A stretch of DNA of 64,000 nt from Trichopria drosophilae (Eukaryota; Arthropoda; Insecta; Hymenoptera; Diapriidae). The stretch's first letter is position 1; the number at the start of each line of letters is the position of its first letter. The stretch is taken from contig CM059586.1 in assembly GCA_030407085.1 (NCBI GenBank), positions 19,114,001 to 19,178,000 on the forward strand, written 5' to 3'. The notes below the pieces were generated by a model. The model ran no database searches. It was not told the DNA's origin and worked only from the letters and a program-made list of their open reading frames with translations. Below, piece after piece: positions 1-11,850 of the stretch. The translations under genes were made by a program, and so were the position numbers.

Positions 1-417
1 TGTGATAATTTTAGATCGCCAGCTGTAAAATTTGATGTAGGATTTTTACATTTGTGTTGTGTATTTTTCCTCCCTAACTGTAAAATTACAATTGAAGAGT
101 AAAGTTAGTGAAACAACGTTGAATGTGGTAATTTTACATGGCGCTGTAAAATTCCTTCGCTTCGTGTAGTAAATTTACATAACCTTGTAAAATTCATCTT
201 GTTTTTTGGGAAAATCCCTACGTTGTGTGTAGTAATATTTATTTATTTATTTATTTAGTTATTTAGTAAAAACAGTAAAAAATGATCGAATTTTGATAAT
301 TGTTATTTGCATACTAATTTTATATCCGCAATGTAACACCATGTTATTTTACATATGGCTTGTACTTTTACTACCAACGTGATACATAGTAAAATTACAC
401 CGAAATTTTTTTCAGTG
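1..417. mobile_element. Right end of a TA-flanked GTAAAATT-phrase foldback
   Basis: The stretch ends in CAGTG followed by TA at 418-419. Read inward from this end it begins CACTGAAAAAAATTTCGGTG followed by TAAAATTAC, matching the ends of the 1068-2298 element. The interior is a diverged series of GTAAAATT or its complement every 20-40 bp. The left end is outside the window. A microsatellite of ATTT units lies at about 238-262. Confidence 0.6.
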
Positions 418-1067
418 TAGACTATGCTATAAAAAATGGTAATAAATTTTACAACTGACTGTAATTTTCATGGGTACAAATTTGGCAACATTTCCCATGT
501 GTAACGTGAGGTTTTTACCACTTGAGGTTTGGGATTTTACATCTTGTTTTACATCTTGTTACATTTTGTTTGTGCATTTACCAGACACGATTGTGAATGT
601 ACTACGCTGGAAGTAGGAAAATTATAACACGCTGTAAAAGTACTACCCTGTATGTTGGTTATAACTCTAGACTTACCACGCGGGGTAATTTTACCATTCG
701 AGGGAAAAATACATGATTATGTAAAAATACACAGTCATTGTAAAAATTCTAATTTAATTGTAAATTTTCACTTAAAAATTGTAATATTACAGATTACATG
801 TTGTAAATTTTAAATGTACATTCTGATAAAAAAAAATATAGGTTTAAAGTGCAAAATTCATTAAGAGGCCATAAGGCACGCCATTCACGCAGTGGTGGCA
901 CAATTCAGAAGTTTTTTATGAGACCTTCGAGCTAGATAACCTACAAATTTTACTATTTTGTTGTAAATTTACAACTTTACTTGGAAATTTTACAACAACG
1001 AAAGGGAACTTTACATAAGGTGGTAAATTTACAACGTAAACTGTTTAAGATATCTATGCTTAAGGTA

Positions 1068-2298
1068 CACTGTAAAAAATGCCAGTGTAAAATTACCACG
1101 CTGAGAGTAGGTAATCAGTATTACCTACTCTGAGAGTAGGAAAATTCCTAGGCTGTTGTATATAGTTCACCAAAAGTGTAAATTTACACGACCGCGATGT
1201 CATTTTCAGCCGACATCGAACGGAAGGTTAAAATTTACAATCGGTGCCGTAAATTTACAAAAATGAGATTAAATTTACAATTATTGCAGTAAAATCGCAA
1301 TTTCTGCTGTAAAATTACATTCGGTATTTACTTTTGCAATTGGAGGTTAGGTATAGTGTATATTATTTTATAGCGGTTTTAATGGTATTAATTTATCTAT
1401 GTGTTACTTTCAAAGGGTTTCAGGATACAAAATAAATGCATTTAATTTATTAATTTATTAAATTGTAGAACGAAATAAACACTTATACATATGTATAATA
1501 GACAACATTGGAGAAATTGTATGTTTACATAAAAGAAATGTTTATAAACTTTATACGTCAATCACATCAATTGTTTTGATATTTTGCAATTTTCTAAAAA
1601 AAGAATACACTTTTTCAGTCACACATTTGTGTTTACTCCTTGTTGCTTCACCAGGATATATCACCAACCATCTCAGTTTACATTTGTAAACCCAGCTACA
1701 GCACATGGAGAGAAACATAATGATACATCTTTAAACTGTAATTGTATAATAAATTAAATGATTTATTAATTGAAACAGTCGTAAGACTTAAGAAAATAAT
1801 AAATCTGAAAGTTTATATCAAAATTTTACGAAGTTAAAAATTTAATAATTATATTTTAATAACCTGTGTACTTATACACCTTAAAAGAAAGTTAAAGTAA
1901 ACTTTCGTCTCGACTTCTGCTTATCACGTAGATCTGTTAACAAAGTACGTATTCTAACCTCTTCTGAACTTATGAAACTAACTTTCGTATATATTCTCGA
2001 TTACATACTTCGTGAGTTCGTGAACGCTTTTGCGACAAATAGGTATTACTGTGGAAGATTGTAGTTTTACAATACTGGTTGTGATTTTCAGCCAAATAGT
2101 AATATTGAGAGAAGTAAAATTACTGATCAGAACAACAATTTTACAATTTTTGTAGTAATTTACATTTATTGTGGTAAAATACTCAACAGAATTGTAAATT
2201 TACCACTCTCAGAGTTACGATTTTACCATGTGAGCTGTAAAAGTGACGTGTAATTTTACAATTCCCACAGTGATTTTACACCGGCATTTTTTACAGTG
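1068..2298. mobile_element. Foldback element, CACTG...CAGTG ends, TA duplication
   Basis: The left end CACTGTAAAAAATGCCAGTG and the right end, read inward, CACTGTAAAAAATGCCGGTG differ at one of 20 positions, and both continue with TAAAAT. TA flanks both sides (1066-1067, 2299-2300), as in Tc1/mariner-type elements. No transposase is present. The interior carries degenerate GTAAAATTAC/GTAATTTTAC phrases near both ends and an A+T-rich middle. Confidence 0.7.
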
Positions 2299-2309
2299 TA
2301 GCTAGACCC

Positions 2310-3590
2310 CAACTGTGCAAGTCAAAAACGATGTAACTATAAAGTGTAAAAACATAACCTCAATACCAATATGTAAAATCTAATTATAAATAAATAATTA
2401 GTCTTATGTCATTCAAACATCAAATACATACTACATTAAATTAATGGAAAGAAAAAATGAACCTAGTGAATAACGTAGTACAGAAATAGTGGCAACGTCG
2501 CATTTTATCAGCAAAGCGCGATTTGAACACAGGTATGTACATACTCCGCTGTGGATCGAAACAGAGTTTGTTTTCGTATTTTACTTAATGTGGTCGTATA
2601 CAGAAAACGAAAATGTCTGCATATCTATTACATATTTTATGAATACGCGTATGTATATTTTATTTATATTACGTTATCTACAGTGGTTTTCATGCTAAAC
2701 TCATCAATAAAAGTACGTATGTATATTCAAATACTCGCGCGCAAAAACAAAGAATGATCTCATAAATGTGACGTTGCCGTCTATTCTGTATCGTTTGACA
2801 AATCTCGAGAAATTTCTGAAGTTGGATTTTTGATCAAGTCGAACTTTTTTATTAAACGGTCAATGTTTACGACTTTTGAATATGTGATTCCTCATTACTT
2901 CAATTACTTCAGACTAGTTTTCCGTCAAGATCTTGACAATAGGTTTTATGCTACATATAAGAAAATTTGTATCGAATCGGCATTTTTTCGACAACTTTCA
3001 TCATGGCTACCATACTGCCGTACCCCGGAAGAAAAGTCGTATCCCCATTTTTTCGATTTTGACGTATCGCCAATAAATCGATTCTAACCAAAAACTAAAT
3101 TACTTAATTTAACGATTAATTTTAGAAAATATTCAGGATATTTCATTATACAAGAAATCTTGGGATATGATTTTATAATAAAATACATTCATTTTTGAAT
3201 TTGCGGCTCTTTTAGCCAAATTATACCAGAAATGCTGTATTTCTAATAAAAGTATTTTTCTTTTTTTTGTAGCTAATAACAAATATTTCAGATATTTTCT
3301 TTCAAGAAATAATGCATTGCATTATAAGGAATATAAATATCTTTTTATCCCAATTTCACCGAAAATGGAGATACGACTTTTCTTCCGGGGTACGGCAGCA
3401 TACTGATCTATGTAAAAACATGCGATTTTTGATTGATTATATCGCGGGAACTAAACGGTCAAAATTGTTCAAATTTAACAGACATACGCATTGTTATTCA
3501 AATTAGTTTTGCTGAAAGTTTCAAAAACTTCTTGAATAATAGGTGTTTAGGGTCCAGCTACCTTCATGTGGTAAAATTCATTACTTTTTT
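2310..3590. other. ari-1 intron stretch without a gene
   Basis: The stretch is A+T-rich. Short open frames on the plus strand have no recognisable domain or codon pattern. No RNA gene was seen. It lies within the ari-1 intron. Confidence 0.5.
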
Positions 3591-3602
3591 GTTTACAGTG
3601 TA

Positions 3603-3652
3603 CATTAGGTTAGGTTAAGTTAGGTTATGTTGGGTTAGGTTAGGTTTGTTTA
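3603..3652 (+). repeat. Degenerate (TTAGG)n array
   Basis: A 5-bp period of AGGTT with some variants (AAGTT, ATGTT, GGGTT) matches the insect telomere unit TTAGG. It sits directly after a CAGTG/TA element end (3596-3602) and just before a CACTGTAAAAAATC motif at 3659. Confidence 0.75.
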
Positions 3653-3782
3653 CCATTCACTGTAAAAAATCATAATGACATTGCCTACGTATAACGGTAA
3701 TTTTACAAGCTAGTTGTTACTGGTTGGCATAACGATTGCAGTATTTATGAATATTTATATGGAACTGCTCATAACATAATAT

Positions 3783-3806
3783 GTTAGGTTAGGTTAGGTT
3801 AGTTTA
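3783..3806 (+). repeat. Short (TTAGG)n array
   Basis: Three or four AGGTT units in a row follow the sequence ATATG. It is a second small interstitial telomere-like array, 130 bp from the first. Confidence 0.7.
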
Positions 3807-3845
3807 CCATTGTTACTTGTTGGCATAACGATTGTAGCATTCGCA

Positions 3846-4308
3846 TTTCGTGTGACGTCACTATGCGGGTTCGGCTGTCAACCAATCCCGTTCGCATATT
3901 CTGCTGTGCCTTTATGTCGTGTTTAACCTCAATACATTTGTAAAATAGCAGGACTTACAATCCTTTTTTCCATAGTACAAGTTTGTTTTTTCCATTTTAA
4001 AAATTTCGTAGCAAACTTTTGGGGTTAAATATGACATTAATGCACAGTCCACATATACATGTGTTCAAAAGAGTGCGCGTGCGGACTGCGCTATTTGCGC
4101 ATGCGCTTACAGGTAAAGAAGGACGCCACTCTATGTCTTCTGTTTGTTTATGTTCTCTCATATTGCCAGTCGTGGGAGGGGAAGCGTTAAATTAAGGGAA
4201 GAAGACGCTATCTTCCTTGACTCGATAGGTTAAAATATGGGGAGGACCACTGTAATATGCGAACGGGATTGGTTGACAGCCGAACCCGCATAGTGACGTC
4301 ACACGAAA
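3846..4308. mobile_element. Hairpin element with perfect 55-bp arms
   Basis: Arms 3846-3900 and 4254-4308 are exact reverse complements by eye, including a TGACGTCA palindrome (CRE-like) near the outer ends. The 353 bp between them end in CACTG before TA (4253-4254) and resemble the right half of the CAGTARxxxCC MITEs, with GGGAGGGG and AAATTAAGGGAAGAAG near 4177-4205. A MITE therefore appears to be nested inside an older palindrome. Confidence 0.7.
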
Positions 4309-4589
4309 CTGGCGCGCGTTCAAACGGAAGAGTTTTTACTTGGCAAATAAAATACTCAAATTAAGAAAATTTTTTTTTCTATTTTATTTGTTTTATTTAT
4401 TATCCAAATTATTATTTAAAATAATAAAAAATAATAAAAAAATTTTACTGGCGAACCCCAGGTATGAAAAGATATTGATGTAAAAATTATTGTAACTGAA
4501 TGTAGTAACATAGGAATAAAGTTTCGACAGAACCCCAAAGTTATTTCATATTTTTATGTGTTTAATGAAAAGAGTTAAATGTCGTTTAC

Positions 4590-4735
4590 ATTTTTCAGTC
4601 ATAACATTTTTTAACCGTAATATTTTGATAGCGTAATATTTTGTATCGTAATATTTGACATAGTAATATTTTGTCCGCAATATTTTTGCGTAAGATTTCA
4701 TATCGTAATATCAGACCTGTATTCGTATTATGACA
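4590..4735 (+). repeat. Diverged 15-16 bp phrase array, core CGTAATATT
   Basis: About eight units of roughly 15-16 bp share the core GTAATATT, each preceded by a different short word. No second arm was found nearby, so this may be one arm of a foldback whose other arm is lost. Confidence 0.6.
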
Positions 4736-5464
4736 AGTTTCATGTAAAATGGCATGACTCGTATTAAAATAACGAAAGAGAAGAGAAATTTTCCAACTAA
4801 CAAATACGTAACGTTATTGTTACATTTCGCGCATGTTTTTTAACTTAAACATGCAATTACATTTACATATGGAAAGTACACTCAACGAAATTTTAAGTAG
4901 ATATTACTGCTCCACAAAGTAATAGCTACCGCACGAATTTTTACGAATTTGAAATGTTGGTTAAAATTCGAAATCATTAAAATAAAATTTGTATGATCAG
5001 ATGTAATTTTATTACACCTTTGAGAATAGTTATTCATAATTTCTAGACAATTTAGTTATTAATAATCAATTTTAATGGTTTGTAAGCATTATATATGAAA
5101 AAATTAGTATTTTTTTCATCCTATGGCTTCCGTAACGAATACAATGCCAGATACGCAAAAATGCACTGAACGTTTTTGGTAGAGCATGAAATTTCCTACA
5201 AAAAAGTCAGCGAGGGTCCTAGTGTAAAGTTTTAGTGTAATTTTTAGATACGATCGGAATGATATACCAATTTGTCAACGAAATTTTTCGTAATTCAGCT
5301 ACCTATAATTTGTAATGTCTTAAATTCCCTTTTCGTCAAAAATATAAAGTCACTCAATAAACGAAATAGCACATCTGTGCAGTTGTATACAATGTATATG
5401 TATCAACAGCGTCACAGCAGTCGACGAGAACATTTCCGTGCTTTTTTACATGGAAAACAATTGA

Positions 5465-5640
5465 AAATTACAAAGACGATGTAAAATTACATTTTTTTAA
5501 ATTACACAATCGATGTAAAATTACGATTCCTACTGGTATTTTTATTTCCACCTTTTACGCTGTAAATTTACGTTTCCATTGTAAATTTTACACTTTTACG
5601 GTAAATTTCCTTCTGTTTTCGTTGGATATTTACCGAAAAC
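5465..5640 (+). repeat. GTAAAATTAC phrase array
   Basis: Repeated GATGTAAAATTAC and related words lie every 20-30 bp. This is the same phrase class as in 1-417 and 1068-2298, without clear element ends. Confidence 0.5.
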
Positions 5641-5649
5641 ATGCAATTT

Positions 5650-5929
5650 TACGCATCTGACAGAAGAATGTTTCAAATAAAAGTTGTAGAGCGCAAAATT
5701 CTCGACAAAAAAGATTCTATACATTTTTTCGTGCGTTTCTACCGGGTGCTAGGTAGAAATAATTCCCGAATCAATTGTGAATCTAGGGGGTGCTTGCCCA
5801 TCGTAGGAACTTTCAACCCTCATTTACGGGCCTACTGTTGCAATTACGGAAAAAATGTATAGAATCTTTTTTGTCGAGAATTTTGCGCTCTACAACTTTT
5901 ATTTGAAACATTTTTCTGTCAGATGCGTA
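5650..5929. mobile_element. TA-flanked foldback MITE (CGCATCTGACAG ends)
   Basis: Arms of about 85 bp (about 5650-5735 and 5845-5929) are near-perfect inverted repeats; the ends read TA-CGCATCTGACAG and CTGTCAGATGCG-TA. The loop holds a short G+C-richer stretch. A diverged half copy is recognisable at about 27280-27420 in ULK3 intron 3. Confidence 0.75.
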
Positions 5930-6262
5930 TTTTTGAAAATAAATGCAAAAAAACTAAAAAAAAAAACGCGTTTTTTTACTATTTTTTCAAAATAGCAGAT
6001 TTAATACGTCTGACCCGCAATTTTTGTTGTCATATTCGTAATCAGGAGGCAAAAATACTTCGAAATACACAAATTAAATTTTTTTTAGAAGGTTTACCTA
6101 ACATACTTAAAATTTCTCTCCGCATAATATATAAAACAATTCTGACATGCATAACCCTTACGCAATTTATGATAACAAAATAAAACGATCTTTCTTCCCT
6201 GTCATTTAATTAAATCTAAATGTTATCTAAGCAAAGTGACATATGAAAGGAATAAAACTTAC

Positions 6263-6469
6263 TTCAACTACTGTGTTTACTTCCTTGATGCAGTCTACCA
6301 TGTGTTGAACAATTTCCTCGGTAGATAGTACCTCGAAGGGATAATCGTCTACATCTGTAGTGCGTTCTCTCGGATTACCAGTCTCGATTTCCATGGCAAA
6401 GTCAACGTCATCTCCGCTGGACTCGTTACCCGAGTCAACATCATCCAATGTCTCTTCCTCGGAATCCAT
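6263..6469 (-). CDS. ari-1: Ariadne-1 E3 ubiquitin ligase, first coding exon (partial gene)
   Basis: The exon encodes the N-terminal 69 residues of an Ariadne-1 (ARIH1-type) RING-in-between-RING E3 ligase. Such enzymes take ubiquitin from E2s such as UbcH7 and partner neddylated cullin-RING ligases. The exon starts MDSEEETLDDVDSG, continues with an acidic stretch, and has DDYPFEVLSTEEIVQHMV followed by DCIKEVNTVVE. This matches the acidic N-terminus and the YEVLTAEQILQHMVECIREV region of vertebrate ARIH1. The ATG (6467-6469) lies 21 nt inside an exon that begins after a strong acceptor (poly-T then ACAG at 6491-6493), so the 5' UTR is spliced. The exon ends in phase 0 at a GTAAGT donor. RING1, IBR, RING2 and the Ariadne domain are beyond the left edge. 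Confidence 0.93.
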
Positions 6470-6490
6470 TCCGCTTAAAATTTCTTGAAT
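6470..6490 (-). other. ari-1: ari-1 5' UTR part of the first coding exon
   Basis: Twenty-one nucleotides lie between the acceptor (ACAG, minus strand, preceded by nine T) and the ATG. The frame stays open upstream of the ATG only through intron sequence, which supports MDSEEE as the true start. Confidence 0.7.
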
Positions 6491-6569
6491 CTGTATAAAA
6501 AAAAACAATATCATTTAAAGCACTTGGAAAAATAATCTCTGCTATTCTAAAAAAACGCTAACGAACCGA

Positions 6570-7140
6570 TTGACTTTTTTTTATTGGCGACACTTTCTTA
6601 AAGGCGGACAAAGAAGTCGGAAAATCGCGAACGTCACTCCAGGAAAGGATGCCGTCGAGGTCGTCGAGGCACTGACCGACTTCCGACCCCGAGGGTGGCC
6701 CACGCGATTATCTGCTCGAGGTTTGTACGCGACGAAAAACCTCCAGAATTGAGTTTGCCTCCGCTTTCTCCTTCGCAACACTCGACAGAAATGAGAACAA
6801 GTTTCGTCTAGTTTTCTTACGTCGTGACGTCACGGAGATTTTGCTTCGCAAAACCAAGACGGGCGTGAATCGCGGTTAAAAGCACTGTACGAATATAAAA
6901 TGCGTTTATTCGCGAACAAACAATGTTAGTTAGGTGGCTTCCATAAAGACTAAGAGTTTGGAAAAATCAACACTGACTGTCTTTGCTGCCGAGCAAATGC
7001 GAGAGAAAATGGAATCATGGCGAAGCCACGGGCGAAACTCGAGCTCCAGAGAAATGCCGAAGAAAACCATCGGCCAATCAGAGAGCCTCGACGACCGTGC
7101 CTCGACCAATCAGAGGGCGCGCGCACCAAAATAAATATCA
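6570..7140 (-). promoter_or_regulatory. ari-1: CpG-rich probable ari-1 promoter and 5' UTR exon
   Basis: The block is markedly richer in G+C and CpG than its surroundings. On the minus strand there is a good donor (GTAAGA after ACGAC, exon side from 6821 upward), placed to splice to the acceptor at 6491. A TGACGTCA palindrome (CRE/ATF-type) lies at about 6825-6832. The transcription start cannot be fixed from sequence. Open frames here (for example 6950-7222 minus) look like by-products of the base composition. Confidence 0.5.
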
Positions 7141-7700
7141 TCCCAAGCAAACTCTTTTTTTCCGGGGTGGAGGGGAAGAGATGAAAAATCGTCAGCTGAA
7201 ATGACGGATACCATAACCTCATTTATCCCACGGACAATGGTGTGACATTGTTTCCTCATTATTTCCATGCGCTTTGTCTTCCTCTATCCTTCCAAAGATT
7301 TGCATCGTCGGAATCTCAGCGTTTAACAAACACAAAAAATAAATCCATAAAAATATTTTTAAAATATTTAGTTGCAAGTTTAGTGTATGTGAATAAATGT
7401 ACATAAAAACAGTATCACGTTCGGTGTATGAACAATTTTAAAACAACTTTTTTAATGCGTTTGGTATATGGAACAAGAAAGGAATTCATTGTTTATAAAG
7501 TTATAGTAAAGTAAATATAAGAACTAGGGGGTGCACCTCAAAAACCCACAAATCACAAAACAGAAACTTCAAAAACCAGAAATTTAAAAAAACAGATTAA
7601 ATATAATTCATGAATTTAACACTCGGTGAAGTTTTAAAATTAGAAAAATTGGCTAGACCGATTATCCGAGTCAAGGATTGTTAAAAAATGAACACTTGGT

Positions 7701-7890
7701 ATGACGCTGAAGCTAGCAGCGGATTCGAAAAAACTATGGTTTTCAGCCATTAAAATTGCCAAAAACAGATTATTTGTATAAAATTTATCTAAAAGTGTTT
7801 TAAATGCAAGTAATTTTTAACTAGAAATTATCCAATTCAACAGTTTTCGTGAATTCGCTGCTGCGAATCTGCTGCTAGCTTCAGCGTCAT
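7701..7890. mobile_element. 190-bp MITE with 9-bp target duplication
   Basis: The ends ATGACGCTGAAGCTAGCAGC and its reverse complement form 27-bp terminal inverted repeats with one mismatch. The element is flanked by exact direct repeats of ACACTTGGT (7692-7700 and 7891-7899). A 9-bp duplication points to Mutator-like (MULE) mobilisation. The interior is A+T-rich and non-coding. Confidence 0.8.
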
Positions 7891-7907
7891 ACACTTGGTC
7901 TTGTTCT

Positions 7908-7946
7908 GTTCATGTAGTCGACGTTTCGACAGCGTCGCTGTCATTT
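7908..7946 (-). other. Hammerhead-like or Penelope-type motif
   Basis: On the minus strand a perfect 6-bp stem (GACAGC/GCTGTC, loop GAC) is followed directly by GAAACGTCGAC and preceded by TTGAAAAT. The layout resembles CUGANGA-stem II-GAAAC. The first core box is degenerate, so activity is doubtful. Similar motifs are at 14884-14915, 15020-15055 and 28520-28550. Confidence 0.35.
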
Positions 7947-9112
7947 TCAATACTATCTCTATATAAATTGTAAAAATTAATATTTTACAGCGAGTCTTCT
8001 CGACCATAAATATAAATATTATAATTGAATTTATTTCTCAGTACAATCAGTCTTTTGAATAAATAAAATTTGTTCAGAGTTTCAGTATTTATATTAATTT
8101 ACAAATCGACAGACCAATACAAAAAATATAGCAAAAGATCTCTGCAGGAAATGATAGGAAAATTGCTCTCGGTTAAATTTCTTGAAACTGTTGCAAATTA
8201 TAATTTAGATTATGTATATTTTTTGCTTGACTCTTGAATTGAACGCACCTCATTCTAAGTGAAGTATGACCAAAGAAAGATATAATCTATATACAACTGT
8301 ACATATTGACATCTCTATTTACCAAATTTACCAAATATTCACAAACGTTTTGACATTAAAATATTTCAAAATTGTGGGGGAAAATTGCTGGCTGTCTAAT
8401 GGTTAAAGAGATTGGTATGGTTAAGAATTAACAAACAGATTCTGACGAAAAAATTACTAAACGTTAATATGAATATAAAATGATTTCCCTGAAAATGTTG
8501 AGTCATTTGACTTACCTCAGTGTTGAGAAATTATGAAAAAAATGTTGTACCTGTTAACATAGTGTCTTATGTAAAATAGCATTTTTTAAGTCTTTATATG
8601 CGAGATTTGCACAAAATTAACAAATAGATTTACTTAAAATTAATGTCGATTAAAGAAAAATATATAATAAATGTTCAACAGAAAGAATTAGATTGATTTG
8701 ATACAATAGGTAAGAGAACTTCAATGAAATTGTTGTCAAAAATTCATTATTGTACAGGTTCTGAACGGTACTGAACTAGTCTAAATTGGGCGAAAATTGC
8801 ATTTGACTTCTTACGTACCATACCAACCTCCTTAAGAGACTGGAAAAATGAATAAGCCTGGACAAAGTCCAATAAAATAAATAATTATGTTAAGATTGTG
8901 CTCGACTAAGGGCCTGGCATTCCTATGGCTATAATTGATATATTTCCTAGATATATTTTCTTATAATTAAAAGAAATTGTATCAATATTTTATCAGTCTG
9001 CAAGATATTCAAAATGTTATTTCTTACTTCAATTATATGTAACAAAGGAAATCGTTTATCATTTGTTACACGATGAAAGAATTTTCACATTTTATACTAT
9101 TTGGTAGCATTA

Positions 9113-9229
9113 AATTCTTTTCGGATTAACGGATTTATAAGGAAACAGATATAAATAGGCATTTTTTATAAACAAAATATGGTTTTTATACCTATTTCCT
9201 TATAAATCCATTAATCCAAAAAGAATTGA
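9113..9229. mobile_element. Small foldback, AATTCTTTTYGGATTAAYGG arms
   Basis: Arms at about 9113-9157 and 9184-9229 are imperfect reverse complements. Weaker inverted similarity continues outward (CTATTTGG on the left, its complement on the right near 9240). No clear target duplication was found. Confidence 0.55.
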
Positions 9230-11671
9230 ATTTTTTTACAAACTATTCCACACTTAAGGAAAATTTACTACGGATAAGAAGATTGTGTGATAATTTTTAT
9301 TTAATAGCAATTGGTACATTTAGCATGAAAATAATCATAGATATTTTAAAATCAATATTATAAATTTATAAAAAGGTCAATTCGAGTCATTTCTTTTACT
9401 TATTGTTTTTATAATATGTTTTATTTACAATTTGGTTTTGAATTCTGCCATTTCTTATTTTATTTAATGTTTCCATTACGCAATGATCTCAACATCAAGT
9501 GATTACTTTTATTTTATATTCTGTTAGTAACAGTTTTGAAATAAATAAATAACAGAAAAAAAAAGAAAATAAAACTGAATTGTCTTTTAATTACGAAGTA
9601 TAAATTTTACTTTCCCTGCTTTTAAGCATATGATGACTAACATCCATCGTTACTATTTTTACTGATAATACTTGACTGTAACATTGCCATTATGTATTTA
9701 CGTGGTATTCTATTTATTTATGAATGCTATATGTTTATGTTTCAATATTATAATGTTTAATTATTTATATATATTCATTATTTACTATATTTTTTCTTTG
9801 TAAAATCGTTCCCAACTTTGTATTTTTTATTTACAGATTGTTAATTTACAAAATTCTGTTTATCTTTGTTTTAAACTTTTTATTATTTCTCTTTTTTTTA
9901 ACTTAATGTTTATTTTTTTAGGATTCAACATTTATCAATATAAAATACATTATAATTAGATATAACTTATACATTATCATTACAATTTGCATCCCATTGT
10001 TTAAAATTCCCAATGAATATCAGTTTCCAAAACAATGGAGGGTACTCATCTCATGGCAGAAAATCCATTTACAGCATGAATCATTCCTTATTATTAGCCT
10101 AACAAATCAGGCTGCACATGGACTCATTGTTTCTGTGAATGTTTCAGTCACTATACAATCGTGTTAAATTTCAAATCAAATCCAGAAATAGTATTTATTT
10201 TTAGTGCATTCAATAATTTATTATAGAAAAAAATTAAATTAAATACCTCACTTTTGATGGAGATTATACTATACTTAGTGACTAATATATTATAAATTTT
10301 ACTATTTTAAAATCATAACTATTGTAACATTTCCATTAAAAAAAAACTGCAATAGCTCTATTTTTACAATGGAAACTCTTTATGCTCTTAATAAAAACCA
10401 AAACTTGGAATTTTAAAAAATTGTCAAGACAATTCTTTTATTCTCATAAAGTCAAGAAAGACTTTGAACTACCAGTGCTTGAAAAGTTAGAAGATAATAA
10501 TTTACTAGAATGTCATTTCAGATGCTTCATGCATGATGGTAATAAAAGTGAAAACTGTGATTTCATTTCTCCCATCAAAACTGACTTTCAACTATAAGTA
10601 ACAACTGTTTAAATGATTTCATTTCATACAAACAGTATACAGTTTTGTTAATAACAGTAAAAATTCAGTAAAAATAAATAATTTTTAATAATAATTAATA
10701 AACGGTAAAAACGCGTTTCAATATTTTTTTAACAAAAAAGTACTTTTTATTTTTCAGTAACGTAATTAACAACTTTTGGAATCTTGTAAGATTTTGTCAA
10801 GGTCTGGTTTTACGGTATCGATCTTTAAGTGAAAACAGTCGTGACTAATCAGACGACGTAAGCTAAGGGGGAATTTTGACTACCTTCCTTGAATTAAACT
10901 ATATTAGATTTTATACAAATCTTTAGCTTTTGATCTCCTTCAATGTATTGATTTCTGCACAGGTTTCTTGTGCGCATTATTTGTTCATAGAACCTTTTTC
11001 TTACGTCCGAACATAATCAACGTCTCTACTTCAAATTTATTCGGAAATCGAAAGGACAGTAAGAACTAAAAAAATATTTACTATTTTAACTAATTAAATA
11101 TTTTAAAAAATCTAAAGTGTTACAGACTAATTATATATATAAAAAAATCATTTTTGTTTCGAACGTAAAGTATTTTTTATTTTACGTACCTTATCCCGTA
11201 AAACGCGAAAACAATAAAAATTAAAAAATATCTGGAAAGGTAGGTACTCAGCAAACAAATGATATTCCTTGTAAAGTAGGTCAAACTGATGGGGTGACAC
11301 ATTTCTCTGATGCTTAAAAGTAAATGCTGTAAAATTGATCCATTAACACCGTTTTTGTTATATAATATTATTTATATTCTTAAATTTAAAAAGTAATTAC
11401 TTTAATGTATTTTTAATGCATTTATAGGCTTATTGTTATCTTAAATAGGTCCGAGTAATTCCCGTTTTTTATTAGTCTTATATAATATATAATTAGTATC
11501 TTAATGATTAAGCAGAACATAATTGACCTAATTATCCGTGTGATTTTGTTCCATATTCAAATATTTTTGAAAATTATAAATTTAATTTATAACATTTCTG
11601 CAATATTGCGTCACCTTTTTATTATCATTTGTGACCTTTTCTAATTTATTATTAAAAAAAGAAAAAAAACA

Positions 11672-11850
11672 GGAGCTGGTTACCCGCCGCCGACTTTGTA
11701 GTAACTGTTAGGCCAAGGCCGGGGTTAATCAATATTTCCGATGAAATCGTTCCATATGCACGATTAGATGTTCATAGATGTTATGGAACGAGCCCTTTGT
11801 TTATCACACGGGATATTAACAGCAAATGCATAAATATTGGCCTCTAAATA
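11672..11850 (+). other. Isolated 58-codon open frame of unknown nature
   Basis: After an AACAG there is an open frame without ATG, beginning SWLPAADFVVTVRPRPG and ending NSKCINIGL then a stop. The base composition is less A+T-rich than its surroundings. A GTAAGA follows at about 11861, but the stop comes before it. The possible acceptor has no pyrimidine tract. I do not recognise the peptide; it may be a gene or transposon fragment, or a conserved non-coding block. Confidence 0.2.

Larger units (their letters stand above)
1..6262 (-). other. ari-1: ari-1 first coding intron (part, runs off left edge)
   Basis: The minus-strand donor (GAA then GTAAGT) lies at 6262-6257, so everything to the left is intron of the Ariadne-1 gene as far as it can be followed. 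The next expected part of the protein (the UBA-like region, then RING1) was not found in any minus-strand frame, so the intron is longer than 6.2 kb. It is filled with inverted-repeat elements, GTAAAATT phrase repeats and TTAGG-like arrays, listed separately. Confidence 0.75.

Noticed and set aside
3603..3806. True telomere end
   Set aside because: Arrays are only a few units long, degenerate and inside a gene intron.
6570..7222. Small proteins on both strands near the ari-1 start
   Set aside because: Overlapping frames in CpG-rich promoter sequence with no domains or shared codon pattern.
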